A stretch of 43,742 bases of DNA from an uncultured Spartobacteria bacterium (GCA_937960895.1 CALCJD010000112.1:1-43742); one strand, 5' to 3'; counted from the stretch's first letter, positions 31,513 to 41,087 are shown. The notes: generated by a model from the sequence alone, not told the origin. A program made the numbers and translations.

Positions 31513-33594
31513 ATGTTCCGCTGGCTTTTGCTCCCGCTGCTCCTCGTGGCCGCCGTTCATGCGCAGGAATACGAGGGCAAGACCCTGGTCAGACCCAGCC
31601 TGATCGCCGACACCGCGGCGGTGGTTCCGGGGAAGCCGTTCCAGGTGGGCCTGCTTTTGGAAATGGCGCCCGGCTGGCACACCTACTGGGAATATCCGGG
31701 CGACGCCGGGTTTCCCACGACCATCACCTGGAAGCTCCCCGAGGGATTCGCCGCGGGTCCCATCCAATGGCCGCTCCCCCACCGGGAAATCGAACCCGGG
31801 GACATCGAGGTCTATGCCTACAAGGACCGGGTGCTGCTCCTCACCACCATCGTGGCCCCGGCGGATCTGCAGGACGCCACCGTCACCCTCAAAGCCCGGG
31901 CCGATTGGCTGGTTTGCGCCGAAATCTGCATTCCGGGCAGCGCCGACCTGGAGCTTGCCCTTCCCGTCGCGGATCAGGCCGCTCCGGCCCATGAGGAGAT
32001 CTTTGCCACCTTCCGCGCCGAACTGCCCCTCGCCACAACCCCGCCGTTTGAGCTGACCTGGAAACAGGAGGAAAAGGAAACCGTCCTGACCGTCTCCGGC
32101 CTGGGCGACGCCACTTCCGTGGATGTGTTCCCCCTGCCGGCGCAGGGTCAGGAAATCGGGCATCCCAAGGGCGGTTCGGTCACCGGCGGAACCGCCACCG
32201 TGACCATTCCCGCCACCGGCCCGATCCGCGGCGTGCTCGTGGTGGATACCCCCCAGGGCCGCCGGGGCTGGCTGGTTTCCCTGGCGGATTCCGAACCGGT
32301 CCCCCGGGAAACCGCCCGGCCCGCCGTGCCGCCCGATCCGACCCCGGCGGAATTCCCCCTTTGGAAGGCGCTGCTCTTCGGATTTCTGGGCGGACTGATT
32401 CTCAATCTGATGCCCTGCGTGCTGCCGGTCATTTCGCTGAAAATCTTCGGTTTCATCCGTCAGGCGGGCGACCGGCCGGAACGCATCCTCCGTCACGGCC
32501 TCGCCTTCGTCGCCGGCATCTTCGCGTTTTTCCTCGGACTCGGACTGGTCATCGCGGCCCTGAAAGCCGGCGGCCGCGAGGTTACTTGGGCCTTCCAGTT
32601 CCAGAATCCCTGGTTTAACGTCGTCATCGGCAGCCTGGTCTTCGCCTTTGCCCTCAACCTGTTCGGGGTCTTTGAAATCGTTCTTCCCGGAAAGGCCGCC
32701 CAGGCCCTCGACGAGGCGTCGTCCGGGGAAGGCTACCTGGGTTCGTTTTCGCAGGGCGTCTTTGCCACGCTGCTGGCCACGCCGTGCACCGCGCCGTTTT
32801 TGGGTTCGGCCCTCGGATTTGCCTTCAGCCAGCCCCCCTCCATCATCCTGCTCACCTTCGCGTCCGTCGCCCTGGGCATGGGCGCGCCTTATTTTGTGCT
32901 CTCCGCCCGGCCCGGCTGGATGAAAATTCTGCCCAAACCGGGGGTCTGGATGGAGCGGCTCAAACAGTTCATGGGCTTCCCCCTCATCGCCACGCTTCTC
33001 TGGCTGCTGTACATCCTCGGCAACCAAAAGGGCCTCGAAGGGGTGCTCTGGTTCGGCTGTTTCCTGCTCTGCGTGGCCCTCGCCTGCTGGATCTACGGGG
33101 CGTTCTGCGGGCCGCTCTCCAAGCCGGCCACGCGGACCGTCTCCCTCCTCCTCATTGTGCTCCTTCTGGCCGGCGGCGGCTGGTATTTTCTGGGGGACAA
33201 ATTCCGCGGATCCACCCGCCCGGACACGCAGACCGTCACGGCCGGCGGCATTCCCTGGCAGCCCTTTTCCCGGAAGACCCTCGACGACCTGCGGGCGGAG
33301 GGGGAACCCGTGTTTGTCGACTTCACCGCCGACTGGTGCCTGACCTGCAAGGTCAACGAACGCACCGCCCTCGACGTGCCGTCCGTCCGCGAGGCCATGC
33401 AAAAACAGGGCATCGTGCCGTTGAAGGCCGACTGGACCAATGCCAATCCGGAGATCACCGCCGCGCTGAAAAGTTTCGGCCGGGTCGGGGTGCCGTTTTA
33501 CGTCCTGTATCCCGCCAACCACGGGGAACCGATCGTTCTGCCGGAACTTCTCACCCAGCAGATCGTGCTCGATGCCCTGGCCCGGGCACGCTGA
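31513..33594 (+). CDS. Thiol:disulfide interchange protein (DsbD/ScsB-like)
   Basis: Carries reducing power from cytoplasmic thioredoxin across the inner membrane to periplasmic substrates. The 693-residue product has a signal peptide (MFRWLLLPLLLVAAVHA), an N-terminal DsbC-like domain with Cys135 and Cys139 (LVCAEICIPG), a CcdA-like membrane domain from about 283 to 560 with the redox cysteines Cys301 (LNLMPCVLPV) and Cys424 (LATPCTAPFLG), and a C-terminal thioredoxin domain with Cys608-Leu-Thr-Cys611 (ADWCLTCK). All six redox cysteines are intact. The ATG at 31513 is chosen over the longer frame because it begins the signal peptide. A periplasmic redoxin follows 82 bases downstream and may be its partner. 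Confidence 0.93.
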   Translation: MFRWLLLPLLLVAAVHAQEYEGKTLVRPSLIADTAAVVPGKPFQVGLLLEMAPGWHTYWEYPGDAGFPTTITWKLPEGFAAGPIQWPLPHREIEPGDIEVYAYKDRVLLLTTIVAPADLQDATVTLKARADWLVCAEICIPGSADLELALPVADQAAPAHEEIFATFRAELPLATTPPFELTWKQEEKETVLTVSGLGDATSVDVFPLPAQGQEIGHPKGGSVTGGTATVTIPATGPIRGVLVVDTPQGRRGWLVSLADSEPVPRETARPAVPPDPTPAEFPLWKALLFGFLGGLILNLMPCVLPVISLKIFGFIRQAGDRPERILRHGLAFVAGIFAFFLGLGLVIAALKAGGREVTWAFQFQNPWFNVVIGSLVFAFALNLFGVFEIVLPGKAAQALDEASSGEGYLGSFSQGVFATLLATPCTAPFLGSALGFAFSQPPSIILLTFASVALGMGAPYFVLSARPGWMKILPKPGVWMERLKQFMGFPLIATLLWLLYILGNQKGLEGVLWFGCFLLCVALACWIYGAFCGPLSKPATRTVSLLLIVLLLAGGGWYFLGDKFRGSTRPDTQTVTAGGIPWQPFSRKTLDDLRAEGEPVFVDFTADWCLTCKVNERTALDVPSVREAMQKQGIVPLKADWTNANPEITAALKSFGRVGVPFYVLYPANHGEPIVLPELLTQQIVLDALARAR

Positions 33595-33676
33595 GGGCGC
33601 AATGCAAAAAAACCGCCTCCATGGCGATCCCCCGTTTGCAACGTTGTGCAAACCGGTTACCTTCCTGTCCGTGAAA

Positions 33677-34282
<606 letters not shown>

Positions 34283-34339
34283 TCCCCCAACCGGTCTTCA
34301 TCCGAAAGGGGCCGCATCCCGCAGCCCCTGCAGTCAACC

Positions 34340-34377
34340 GGGCGGGCGGCGGTTCCCTGTCGCCCGCCCACTTTTTT
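34340..34377 (+). terminator. Rho-independent terminator after the redoxin gene
   Basis: A 9-bp stem GGGCGGGCG/CGCCCGCCC (34340-34348 and 34361-34369) with a 12-base loop, then six T (34372-34377). It stands 58 bases after the redoxin stop and just beyond the convergent SPFH gene. Confidence 0.87.
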
Positions 34378-34388
34378 CGGGACGGGGC

Positions 34389-35276
34389 TCAGCGTCCCGG
34401 ATTCCCCTGCACTTCGCTGTCGATGTTGAACAGGGGAATGGCCTGACCGCCGTTCACGCGCGGCAGGACCCCGTCCCATTTCTCCACCAGGCGAAGCCGG
34501 ATCAATTCGGGGCTCTGTTTGAGCGCCTCGGCTTCCCGCCGGATGGCCTCCGCCCGGGCGCGGGATTCCACGTCGGTGGTGTAGGCCTCGGCATCCGCCG
34601 CCAGCCTCCTCTCCTCGGCCAGCGCCTCGGCCTGGGTCACGCGCTTGAGCTTCTCGTTCTTGGCCTGCAGGGCCTGCTGCTCGGCCTGCACCTTGGCCTC
34701 GATGGCGCGATTGAATTCGTCGGAGAAATTGAAATCCGTGATAGCCACGTTGGCGATGTAGATGGCGTTTTCCAGCCCCTTCTCCTTCAGCGTCGTGTTG
34801 ATGTAGGAAACCAGCGCCTGCTGGATCTGCTGCTTGGCCAGCTCGCGTTTGGTCACGAGTTCCTCCGCGGTGAATTTTGCCGTCACCGCCTTCACGCACT
34901 CCTGAATGGCCGGCTCAACCAGCACGGCGGAAACCTTGCGAAGATTGCCGATGCGCTGATAGGTGAGCGGCGCCAGTTCGCCGTTCATCGAATACTGTGT
35001 CGTCACCTGGGTGGTGACCGTCTGCAGATCGCGCGAAGCCGCCGTCGCCTGGGCGTGGCTGGCGGTCAGACGGATGTCGACCTGCTCGACCTGATCGACG
35101 AAAGGCTTCTTGAAATGCAGGCCTTCCTTGAGCGGCACGGGATTCACCGCGCCCAGCGTGCGGAGCACGCCGACATGACCGGCTTCGACGATGACCGTGA
35201 GACTCATCAGCACCGCCACGAGCGCGGCGATGACAAAGGTGACCGGAACAAGGGTTTTGAGGATGGAGGGATTCAC
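34389..35276 (-). CDS. SPFH/prohibitin-family membrane protein
   Basis: 295 residues: one N-terminal transmembrane helix (about 8-30), an SPFH domain (about 30-190; motifs EAGHVGVLRTLGAV, EGLHFKKPFVDQVEQVDIR), then a long charged coiled coil (about 190-265, AEQQALQAKNEKLKRVTQAEALAEERR). This matches bacterial prohibitin/HflC-type scaffolds, which form large ring assemblies in the membrane and regulate FtsH protease or lipid domains. It is a single gene with no hflK partner beside it, so prohibitin-like rather than HflC proper. Its start overlaps the nitroreductase stop by 4 bases. Confidence 0.9.
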   Translation of the reverse strand: MNPSILKTLVPVTFVIAALVAVLMSLTVIVEAGHVGVLRTLGAVNPVPLKEGLHFKKPFVDQVEQVDIRLTASHAQATAASRDLQTVTTQVTTQYSMNGELAPLTYQRIGNLRKVSAVLVEPAIQECVKAVTAKFTAEELVTKRELAKQQIQQALVSYINTTLKEKGLENAIYIANVAITDFNFSDEFNRAIEAKVQAEQQALQAKNEKLKRVTQAEALAEERRLAADAEAYTTDVESRARAEAIRREAEALKQSPELIRLRLVEKWDGVLPRVNGGQAIPLFNIDSEVQGNPGR

Positions 35277-35923
35277 AGGTGCCGGATGATCTCGGATTTC
35301 GGATGACGCACCTTCGGCAGCGAGGCGTAACGGTCGGATTCGTCACGGTATCCCGCCGGGCAGGCCGCCACGGTGAAATAGCCCGATCCTTCCAAGCCCA
35401 GCACCCGGTCGTATCCGGAGGGATTCAGCCCCTCCATCGGACAGGTGTCGATCCCGAGCAGGGCGGCGGCGGTCATGAAATTGCCCAGGGCGATGTAAAC
35501 CTGACGCGTGGCCCAAGCCTTGAGATCAAGCGGGTAAGGAGGGTTTTCCAGGAATCCGGTGATGACCTTCTGGAGTCCGGCCAGATTTTCGAGCGGCGTG
35601 CCCTGCACTTCGGATGTCCGCCCGATATGCCGCTCCACATCGTCGGCGGTGACCGGGTGTTTCACCGTGAACACCACGAGATGGGAGGCGTCGACGACCT
35701 GGCGCTGACCCCAGGATTGCTCGACAAGCGCCTCACGTTTGGCGCGATCCTCCACCACAAGGAATTTCCACGGCTGCAGGCCGAAGGAAGACGGCGAAAG
35801 AACCAACGCCTCCTCCAGGGCGGCCCAGACCGCCGGATCGATCCTCTTCGACGGATCAAACTTTTTCGTCGCGTAACGCCACTTCAGCGCCTTCAGCAGG
35901 GTTTCTTCGCCAATCGTCTTCAT
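35273..35923 (-). CDS. NAD(P)H-dependent nitroreductase (NfsB-like)
   Basis: FMN flavoprotein of 216 residues from the nitroreductase superfamily. Motifs include LLKALKWRYATKKFDP at the N-terminus, LSPSSFGLQPWKFLVVED (about 43-60) and the AALLGIDTCPMEGLNPS segment near 165, all typical of NfsB/YfkO-type enzymes that reduce quinones and nitro compounds. The frame continues upstream, but the ATG at 35923 begins the family N-terminus. It overlaps the SPFH gene by 4 bases. The physiological substrate is unknown. Confidence 0.9.
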   Translation of the reverse strand: MKTIGEETLLKALKWRYATKKFDPSKRIDPAVWAALEEALVLSPSSFGLQPWKFLVVEDRAKREALVEQSWGQRQVVDASHLVVFTVKHPVTADDVERHIGRTSEVQGTPLENLAGLQKVITGFLENPPYPLDLKAWATRQVYIALGNFMTAAALLGIDTCPMEGLNPSGYDRVLGLEGSGYFTVAACPAGYRDESDRYASLPKVRHPKSEIIRHL

Positions 35924-36128
35924 ATCGAGCGAATGGAACGCGCCCGCCCCCCGGATGCAAGGGAAAACGAAACCTCCCTCCCCGTCCCGGAGGGACCGGC
36001 GCTGCACGGTTCGCACCGCCTCCCATCCGGCGGAGCCGATCCGTCCGTGGAAACGTTCCCCGTCCGCGTGGATAATCGGGCGGTTTGCGTGGAGGTGTCG
36101 CGCGTCCCCCCGCGGGAACGGCGCCCGG

Positions 36129-37091
36129 TCACGCCCAGGTCACTTCGCCCTTGGGATCGCGAATGACGATGGACCTGAGGAATTCCACGCCCTTGCGCAG
36201 GCCCTCCGCCGGCGTCATGAGGCTGTCCTCGTGTTCCATGGAAAGCGTGCCGTCGTAGCCGCACATGCGCAGCGTGCTCACGAAGTCACACCAGAACCGG
36301 CGCGGCTGACCGTAGCCGACGGTGCGGAAAATCCAGGCGCGGTTCTTTTCATCCGAATAGTGCTTGGTGTCGAGGTAGCCGTTGACCTCCGCGTTCACCG
36401 GATACAATCCGGTGTCCTTGGCATGCACGTGATGGATGGCGCCCTCCAGGGCCCGCACGGCCTTTATGGGATCAATGCCCTGCCAGAAGAGATGACTGGG
36501 ATCGAAGTTGGCGCCGATAGTCGGGCCGCAGGCATCGCGCATTTTCAGCAGCGTCTCGGGATTGTACACGAGGAACCCCGGATGCGCCTCGAAGGCGATT
36601 TTGACGTAGTGCGACTTGGCGAAGGCGACCTGTTTTTTCCAGTAGGGAATGGCCACCTTGTTCCACTGCCAGTCCAGGATGGTGAGGAAATCCGGCGGCC
36701 ACGGACAGGTGACCCAGTTCGGATATTTCGCGCCGGGGTGGTCGCCCGGACAGCCCGAGAACGTCGTCACCACCGGCACGCCCAGCTTGGAGGCCAGCTT
36801 GACGGTGTCGACAAAAACCTTGTGGTGCGCCGTGGCGATTTTCTTGTCGGGATGAAGCGGATTGCCATGACAGGAAAGCGAGCTGATTTCCAGTCCGCTG
36901 CTGGTCACGATGTCCCGAAAGCGATCCAGCTTGGTCTTGCTGGCAAGGAGTTCGGCCGGATTGCAATGCGCATTGCCCGGATAGGCTCCCGTGCCGATTT
37001 CCACGGTGTCACAGCCGAGTCCGGCAATGTGTTCGAGGGCTTTTTCCAAGGAGAGGTTGCTAAGGATTGCGGAGAAAACGCCGACTTTCAT
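36129..37091 (-). CDS. Sugar phosphate isomerase/epimerase-like TIM barrel
   Basis: 320 residues with the AP endonuclease 2/xylose isomerase-like barrel. The metal-ligand pattern is visible: IAFEAHPGF (Glu), ANFDPSHLFWQGIDP (Asp, His), HVHAKDT (His) and LSMEHED (Glu). Such proteins act on sugars or inositols, for example 3-keto-glycosides or inosose, and are abundant in Verrucomicrobia and Planctomycetes. There are no oxidoreductase or sugar-transport neighbours to narrow this down. Codon use matches the surroundings. Probably monocistronic: it is separated by 205 bases from the nitroreductase and by 366 from the next gene. Confidence 0.85.
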   Translation of the reverse strand: MKVGVFSAILSNLSLEKALEHIAGLGCDTVEIGTGAYPGNAHCNPAELLASKTKLDRFRDIVTSSGLEISSLSCHGNPLHPDKKIATAHHKVFVDTVKLASKLGVPVVTTFSGCPGDHPGAKYPNWVTCPWPPDFLTILDWQWNKVAIPYWKKQVAFAKSHYVKIAFEAHPGFLVYNPETLLKMRDACGPTIGANFDPSHLFWQGIDPIKAVRALEGAIHHVHAKDTGLYPVNAEVNGYLDTKHYSDEKNRAWIFRTVGYGQPRRFWCDFVSTLRMCGYDGTLSMEHEDSLMTPAEGLRKGVEFLRSIVIRDPKGEVTWA

Positions 37092-37457
37092 GTGGGATAG
37101 GGAATTCGCTTCACTGAAAGCACACCGGACGGCATCCGTCGATCATCTTTCGACGGAAGGCCACGATCCGGAAGACCGGCCTCCGGCCCCCGAGCCCGGA
37201 CCAAAAACCGGAAACGGGGTGGGGAATCCGAAACGCGGCACCCTTGAACCCGGCCCGGCCACGGATTGCTGCGTCAAAGGGCAAAAACCACAAACCATCA
37301 TAACTCACCTATGTGCAGAGAGTTGGCCTTATGGCCCTTAAATTCCCGGGACCGGCCGGAGGTTGTCCCTCCTCCTGCGAGCATGGGGCGCGGAGCGCTT
37401 CCATCCCGGAATTGCGCTTGATGGCCCGCATCCGGTCCCATTAGCTTTTCCCACCTT
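37092..37457. other. 366-base gene-free stretch with inverted repeats
   Basis: No credible gene. It holds a 7-bp inverted repeat CCGTCGA/TCGACGG with a 7-base loop (37136-37156) upstream of the isomerase gene, and a copy of a small repeat element (37340-37372). It should carry divergent promoters for the isomerase (-) and the lipoprotein (+), which I could not pinpoint. Confidence 0.6.
37340..37372 (+). repeat. REP-like element, copy 1
   Basis: Begins AAATT, contains GGGAC and ends in GAGGTTGTCCCTCC (37359-37372), which is identical over 14 bases to copy 2 at 41662-41675. GGGAC and GTCCC can pair as a hairpin. It lies in a gene-free region. Confidence 0.5.
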
Positions 37458-38006
37458 ATGAACTCCAAGCTGCTGCAGTCGAGCGCTGCCATTCTGAGCC
37501 TCGCTGTTTTCACGTCCGCTTGTGAAAATCTCTCTCCCGGGGAAAACGCCGCGTTCTTCGGCACGGCGGCCGGTCTGGCCACGGCGATTCCCCTCGCCGC
37601 TTCCGGGGTGGATTCCCGCATCACCGTTCCGGTTTCTCTCGGGGCGGCCGCACTGGCCGCAGGCGGAGCCTACATCATCGCCAAACAGCAGGCGTCCGAA
37701 CGCCAGCGGAAGATCGCCGAACAACGCGCACGGCTGTACCTGGCCCAGCAGCAGGCCCAGGAAAAGAAGGCCGCCCAGACGGCCGACGCCTCGCCTTCGA
37801 AAAAGAAGAAAAAGAGCGCCCGTTACATCGCCGTGCAAACGGTGAAGGAGCAAAACAACCAGGGCGCCTCGCAGGTCATGATCTTCGACACGCAGACCAA
37901 CCAGGTCGTCGGCAACAATGTCTATGACCTCAAATCCTCCCCCAAGATCGGCCAGACGTCGAAGTTTGACACCTACACCGCGGAATACGTGGGAACCGGG
38001 TCGTAA
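37458..38006 (+). CDS. Putative lipoprotein with glycine-zipper-like segment
   Basis: 182 residues, function unknown. A lipoprotein signal (hydrophobic 5-18, lipobox SLAVFTSAC with Cys at 22) is followed by a Gly/Ala-rich stretch (about 32-75; FFGTAAGLATAIPLAASG and SLGAAALAAGGAYII) resembling a glycine-zipper or second membrane helix, then a Gln/Lys-rich coiled helix (KQQASERQRKIAEQRARLY), a run of lysines, and a C-terminal domain with VMIFDTQTNQVVGNNVYDL. Glycine-zipper lipoproteins are often envelope-linked. It is separate from its neighbours and ends before a convergent terminator hairpin. Confidence 0.75.
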   Translation: MNSKLLQSSAAILSLAVFTSACENLSPGENAAFFGTAAGLATAIPLAASGVDSRITVPVSLGAAALAAGGAYIIAKQQASERQRKIAEQRARLYLAQQQAQEKKAAQTADASPSKKKKKSARYIAVQTVKEQNNQGASQVMIFDTQTNQVVGNNVYDLKSSPKIGQTSKFDTYTAEYVGTGS

Positions 38007-38039
38007 GACCGGCGGCCCATTTCCATCCTCTTGAGGAAC

Positions 38040-38066
38040 CCGGGCGGAAGAAAGCCTCCCGCCCGG
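38040..38066. terminator. Hairpin between convergent genes
   Basis: CCGGGCGG and CCGCCCGG (38040-38047 and 38059-38066) pair over 8 bp with an 11-base loop, in the 63-base gap between a lipoprotein gene (+) and rluE (-). A strong U run is missing, so termination could be only partial. Confidence 0.45.
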
Positions 38067-38069
38067 CCG

Positions 38070-38639
38070 CTAACGTTCGAAAACGAGTCCGCGTTCGCGG
38101 GCGTCCAATTCCCGCCACGTGCCCGGGAGCAGGTCGGCGGGCAGTTCCAACGCGCCGATGCGGACCCGGACAAGACGCAGGGTCGGCAAACCGACGGCCG
38201 CCGTCATGCGGCGCACCTGACGGTTGCGGCCCTCGCGAAGCTCCACGGCAATCCACGACGTGGGAATGTTTTTTCGGAAACGCACCGGCGGATCGCGCGG
38301 AGGGAAATCCGGGGCCTCCGGCAGAATCCCGGCGCGCGCCGGAAGAGTCTTTTTTCCCTGCACCATCACCCCCGCCTCCAGCCGGCGGATGGCCCCGGGG
38401 GTGGGCACGCCTTCGACCTGGACGAAATAACGCCGCCAGTGCGCCCGCCGGGGATCGAGCAGCCGGGCATTGAGCCCGCCTTCGTCACTCAGCAGCAGAA
38501 GCCCTTCGGAATCGAGATCCAGACGCCCCAGCGGATACACCCGCGGCGGGAAGCCAAACTCCGCCAGCGTGCGCTGTCCGGGCACATCGGCGGTGAATTG
38601 CGAAAGGACGCCGTAGGGTTTGTAAAAGGCGATCAACAT
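38070..38639 (-). CDS. rluE: Pseudouridine synthase, RsuA/RluE type
   Basis: Isomerises a specific uridine in rRNA; RluE acts on 23S U2457. The 189-residue protein lacks the S4 domain of RsuA and RluB, fitting RluE. The catalytic motif is YPLGRLDLDSEGLLLLSDE with Asp41 as the nucleophile; the N-terminal FYKPYGVLSQF and the C-terminal ELREGRNRQVRRMTAAVGLP segments are typical. Which uridine it modifies cannot be proven from sequence. It is close to, and in the same orientation as, the exonuclease pair upstream. Confidence 0.9.
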   Translation of the reverse strand: MLIAFYKPYGVLSQFTADVPGQRTLAEFGFPPRVYPLGRLDLDSEGLLLLSDEGGLNARLLDPRRAHWRRYFVQVEGVPTPGAIRRLEAGVMVQGKKTLPARAGILPEAPDFPPRDPPVRFRKNIPTSWIAVELREGRNRQVRRMTAAVGLPTLRLVRVRIGALELPADLLPGTWRELDARERGLVFER

Positions 38640-38680
38640 GAAGGAAAACGGGACCGCGGTTCGTGCGCCCGCCCGGCACG

Positions 38681-39433
38681 CTATTCCAGAACGATCCCCA
38701 CCGGGCAGTGATCACTGCCCATGATGTGGGGCCAGATGAAGGCGTCCTTGAGGCGCGGACGCAGGGCCGGCGAAATCAGAAAATAGTCGATTCTCCACCC
38801 GATGTTCTTGGCCCGCGCCGACCCCATGTAGCTCCACCAGGAATAATGTCCGCCCTCCTGATGGAACTCGCGGAAGGTGTCGATGAATCCCGCCGCGATG
38901 TAGGTCTCGAAACTTGCGCGTTCCTCCGGGGTGAAGCCGGCGTTTTTGACGTTCGCCTTCGGGCGCGCCAGGTCGATTTCCTTGTGCGCCACGTTGAGGT
39001 CGCCGCAAAAGATCACCGGCTTGGTCTTCTCGAGCGTCTTGAGGTAATGGAGAAAATCCGGCCCCCACGACTGCGTGCGATAGTTGAGCCGCAGCAATTC
39101 GCGCCCGGAATTGGGCACGTAGACGTTGACGAGATAATAATCGGGGTACTCCGCGGTGATGACCCGTCCCTCGCTGTCGTGGGCGTCATGGCCGATGCCA
39201 AACCGCACGTCAAGCGGCTCGGTTTTGGAAAAAATCGCCGTGCCCGAATACCCCGGACGCTCCGCGGCATTCCAGTAGGCGTAATATCCGTCGAACTTCA
39301 CGCCCACCTGATCCTCCTTGGCCTTGGTTTCCTGCAGGCAGACGATGTCCGCCCCGGCCGTGGCGAGGAAGTCGTGGAACCCCTTGTTCAACACGGCCCG
39401 GATGCCGTTCACATTCCAGGAGACAAATTTCAT
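38681..39433 (-). CDS. xthA: Exodeoxyribonuclease III / AP endonuclease
   Basis: Cuts DNA 5' of abasic sites and has 3'-5' exonuclease activity in base-excision repair. The 250-residue product has the catalytic residues of the family: SWNVNGIRA near the start, Glu35 in CLQETKA, GDLNVAH (Asp, Asn) and GSDHCPV near the C-terminus. Length is typical for ExoA/XthA. The ATG at 39433 overlaps the stop of another endonuclease/exonuclease/phosphatase-type gene, so the pair is translationally coupled. Confidence 0.95.
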   Translation of the reverse strand: MKFVSWNVNGIRAVLNKGFHDFLATAGADIVCLQETKAKEDQVGVKFDGYYAYWNAAERPGYSGTAIFSKTEPLDVRFGIGHDAHDSEGRVITAEYPDYYLVNVYVPNSGRELLRLNYRTQSWGPDFLHYLKTLEKTKPVIFCGDLNVAHKEIDLARPKANVKNAGFTPEERASFETYIAAGFIDTFREFHQEGGHYSWWSYMGSARAKNIGWRIDYFLISPALRPRLKDAFIWPHIMGSDHCPVGIVLE

Positions 39434-40197
39434 ACGAAGGAAAACTCGGAGCGCACCGCGTGGTGATCGGACGCCAGCGTGGGAATCACCCGGCAGCGCT
39501 CCAGACGAAGCGGGGCGTTGTAAAAAATATGATCCAGCACAAACGGCATGCGCCGCCAGGTGACCTCGGTGGTCTGCGAACTGGAGAACCCGACGCGTTC
39601 GAACTGCTGGACGACGGTTTCCTCCGGGGCGGAGTTAAAATCCCCGCCGAGCAGCGTCGGACAATCCTTGGAGCGGACCAACTCGGACTCGACGATGTTA
39701 CGCTGCAGGGGGTGGTCGTTGCTGGACCCCCGGATCATGAAAAACGCCTGCAGGTGGGTGTTGAGCAGGCGGACGGTCCGCCCCTCGATTTCCGTCCACG
39801 CCTCGATGAGCAGGCGCTGTGACGGCGTCCGGCGGATGCCGCCGTATTCAAAGGTGATCTCCGCGGCGGGAAGGTCCACCCGGCGAAAATCCCGGAGGGG
39901 AGTCTTGGACAGGATGGCCAGGCCCAGACCGAAGGGAATTTCCAGGGGATTGGGAACCGGATAGGCAAAAACGCCGTCATACCCGGGCAGGGCCTCCCGC
40001 AGGCGGGTGTAATGCGGTGGAGGCTCGACCTGGCGTCCCCCCTCGTATCCCCGCTCAACCTCCTGCAAAAAGACCACGTCGGCATCCTGCTCGCGCACAA
40101 ATTCAATCGCCTGGGTGAAATTCACCTCCGAGCCGTCGGGATCGTTTTCGTCCCAAACCTGCCCGTTCTGCATGTTGAAAGTGAGCGCGCTAAACAT
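39430..40197 (-). CDS. Endonuclease/exonuclease/phosphatase family protein
   Basis: 255 residues with the same fold as XthA: LTFNMQNGQ at the N-terminus, FLQEVERG (about 45), GGDFNSAPEE and SDHHAVRSEF at the end carry the metal-binding and catalytic Glu, Asp, Asn and His. The family contains AP endonucleases, sphingomyelinases and phosphatases, so the substrate is open. There is no signal peptide and no membrane segment, so it acts in the cytoplasm. It overlaps xthA by 4 bases and is read first. The ATG at 40197 has AGGAAA before it. Confidence 0.85.
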   Translation of the reverse strand: MFSALTFNMQNGQVWDENDPDGSEVNFTQAIEFVREQDADVVFLQEVERGYEGGRQVEPPPHYTRLREALPGYDGVFAYPVPNPLEIPFGLGLAILSKTPLRDFRRVDLPAAEITFEYGGIRRTPSQRLLIEAWTEIEGRTVRLLNTHLQAFFMIRGSSNDHPLQRNIVESELVRSKDCPTLLGGDFNSAPEETVVQQFERVGFSSSQTTEVTWRRMPFVLDHIFYNAPLRLERCRVIPTLASDHHAVRSEFSFV

Positions 40198-40271
40198 CTT
40201 TTCCTGCCTCGCCTTGCCAACGTGCGATGGCGACGCGTATAACCATCGGACGTACTGAAGGCACACACACC

Positions 40272-41018
40272 ATGCACAAACTCGTATTGATTCGTCACGG
40301 CGAAAGCACGTGGAACAAGGAAAATCGGTTCACCGGCTGGACCGATGTCGACCTCTCCGACAAGGGCCGTGAGGAAGCCGTTGCGGCCGGACGCCTCCTG
40401 AAGGCGGAGGGATACACTTTCGACATCGCCTACGTCTCGGTTCTCCGCCGTGCGCTCAATACCCTGTGGCTGGCACTCAGCGAAATGGACCTGCTCTGGA
40501 TCCCGATGGAAAAATCCTGGCGGCTCAACGAACGCCACTACGGCGCCCTCCAAGGTCTCAACAAGGCCGAAACCGCGGCCAAATACGGCGACGAACAGGT
40601 CCTCATCTGGCGCCGCAGCTACGACATTCCGCCGCCGGCCCTCGAAAAGAACGATCCGCGCTACCCCGGCAACGATCCGCGCTACAAGGACGTTCCCGAG
40701 GCGGAGCTTCCCCTCACCGAATGCCTCAAGGACACGGTGGCCCGCTTCCTTCCCCTCTGGCATGAAAGCATCGCGCCGACCATCCGTTCCGGCAAGAAGG
40801 TCGTCATCGCCGCCCATGGCAACAGTCTCCGCGCCCTGGTGAAATACCTCGACCAGCTCACCGAGGAACAGGTGCTCGCCCTGAACATCCCGACCGGCGT
40901 CCCGCTGGTCTATGAACTCGACGAGGAGCTGAAGCCCATCCGGCACTACTACCTCGGCGACCAAAGCGCCATCGAAGCCGCCATGCAGGCGGTGGCCAAT
41001 CAGGGCAAGGCAAAATAA
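40272..41018 (+). CDS. gpmA: 2,3-bisphosphoglycerate-dependent phosphoglycerate mutase
   Basis: Interconverts 3- and 2-phosphoglycerate in glycolysis and gluconeogenesis. The 248-residue product starts KLVLIRHGESTWNKENRFTG with phosphorylated His9, has Glu87 in RLNERHYGALQGLNKAE and the second His182 in IAAHGNSLRAL. Length is typical of the cofactor-dependent form. An upstream in-frame ATG at 40227 would add 15 residues not found in the family. It is divergent from the nuclease pair and followed by a hairpin terminator. Confidence 0.97.
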   Translation: MHKLVLIRHGESTWNKENRFTGWTDVDLSDKGREEAVAAGRLLKAEGYTFDIAYVSVLRRALNTLWLALSEMDLLWIPMEKSWRLNERHYGALQGLNKAETAAKYGDEQVLIWRRSYDIPPPALEKNDPRYPGNDPRYKDVPEAELPLTECLKDTVARFLPLWHESIAPTIRSGKKVVIAAHGNSLRALVKYLDQLTEEQVLALNIPTGVPLVYELDEELKPIRHYYLGDQSAIEAAMQAVANQGKAK

Positions 41019-41024
41019 TTTCCC

Positions 41025-41056
41025 GGCGGGACGCGGCCCCGGCGCGGCGTCCCGCC
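41025..41056 (+). terminator. Terminator-like hairpin after gpmA
   Basis: GGCGGGACG and CGTCCCGCC (41025-41033 and 41048-41056) form a 9-bp stem with a 14-base GC-rich loop, 7 bases after the gpmA stop. The T run is poor; stem strength is the main evidence. Confidence 0.6.
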
Positions 41057-41087
41057 TTCCTCCCCCCGCATCCCCGTTTTTCCAAAA

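Noticed and set aside
35933..36166. 77-codon plus-strand frame between nitroreductase and isomerase genes
   Set aside because: It begins 10 bases from the divergent nitroreductase start, so has no room for a promoter or ribosome site, overlaps the isomerase end by 38 bases, and is rich in Pro and Arg without any domain. It cannot be excluded, but is not supported.
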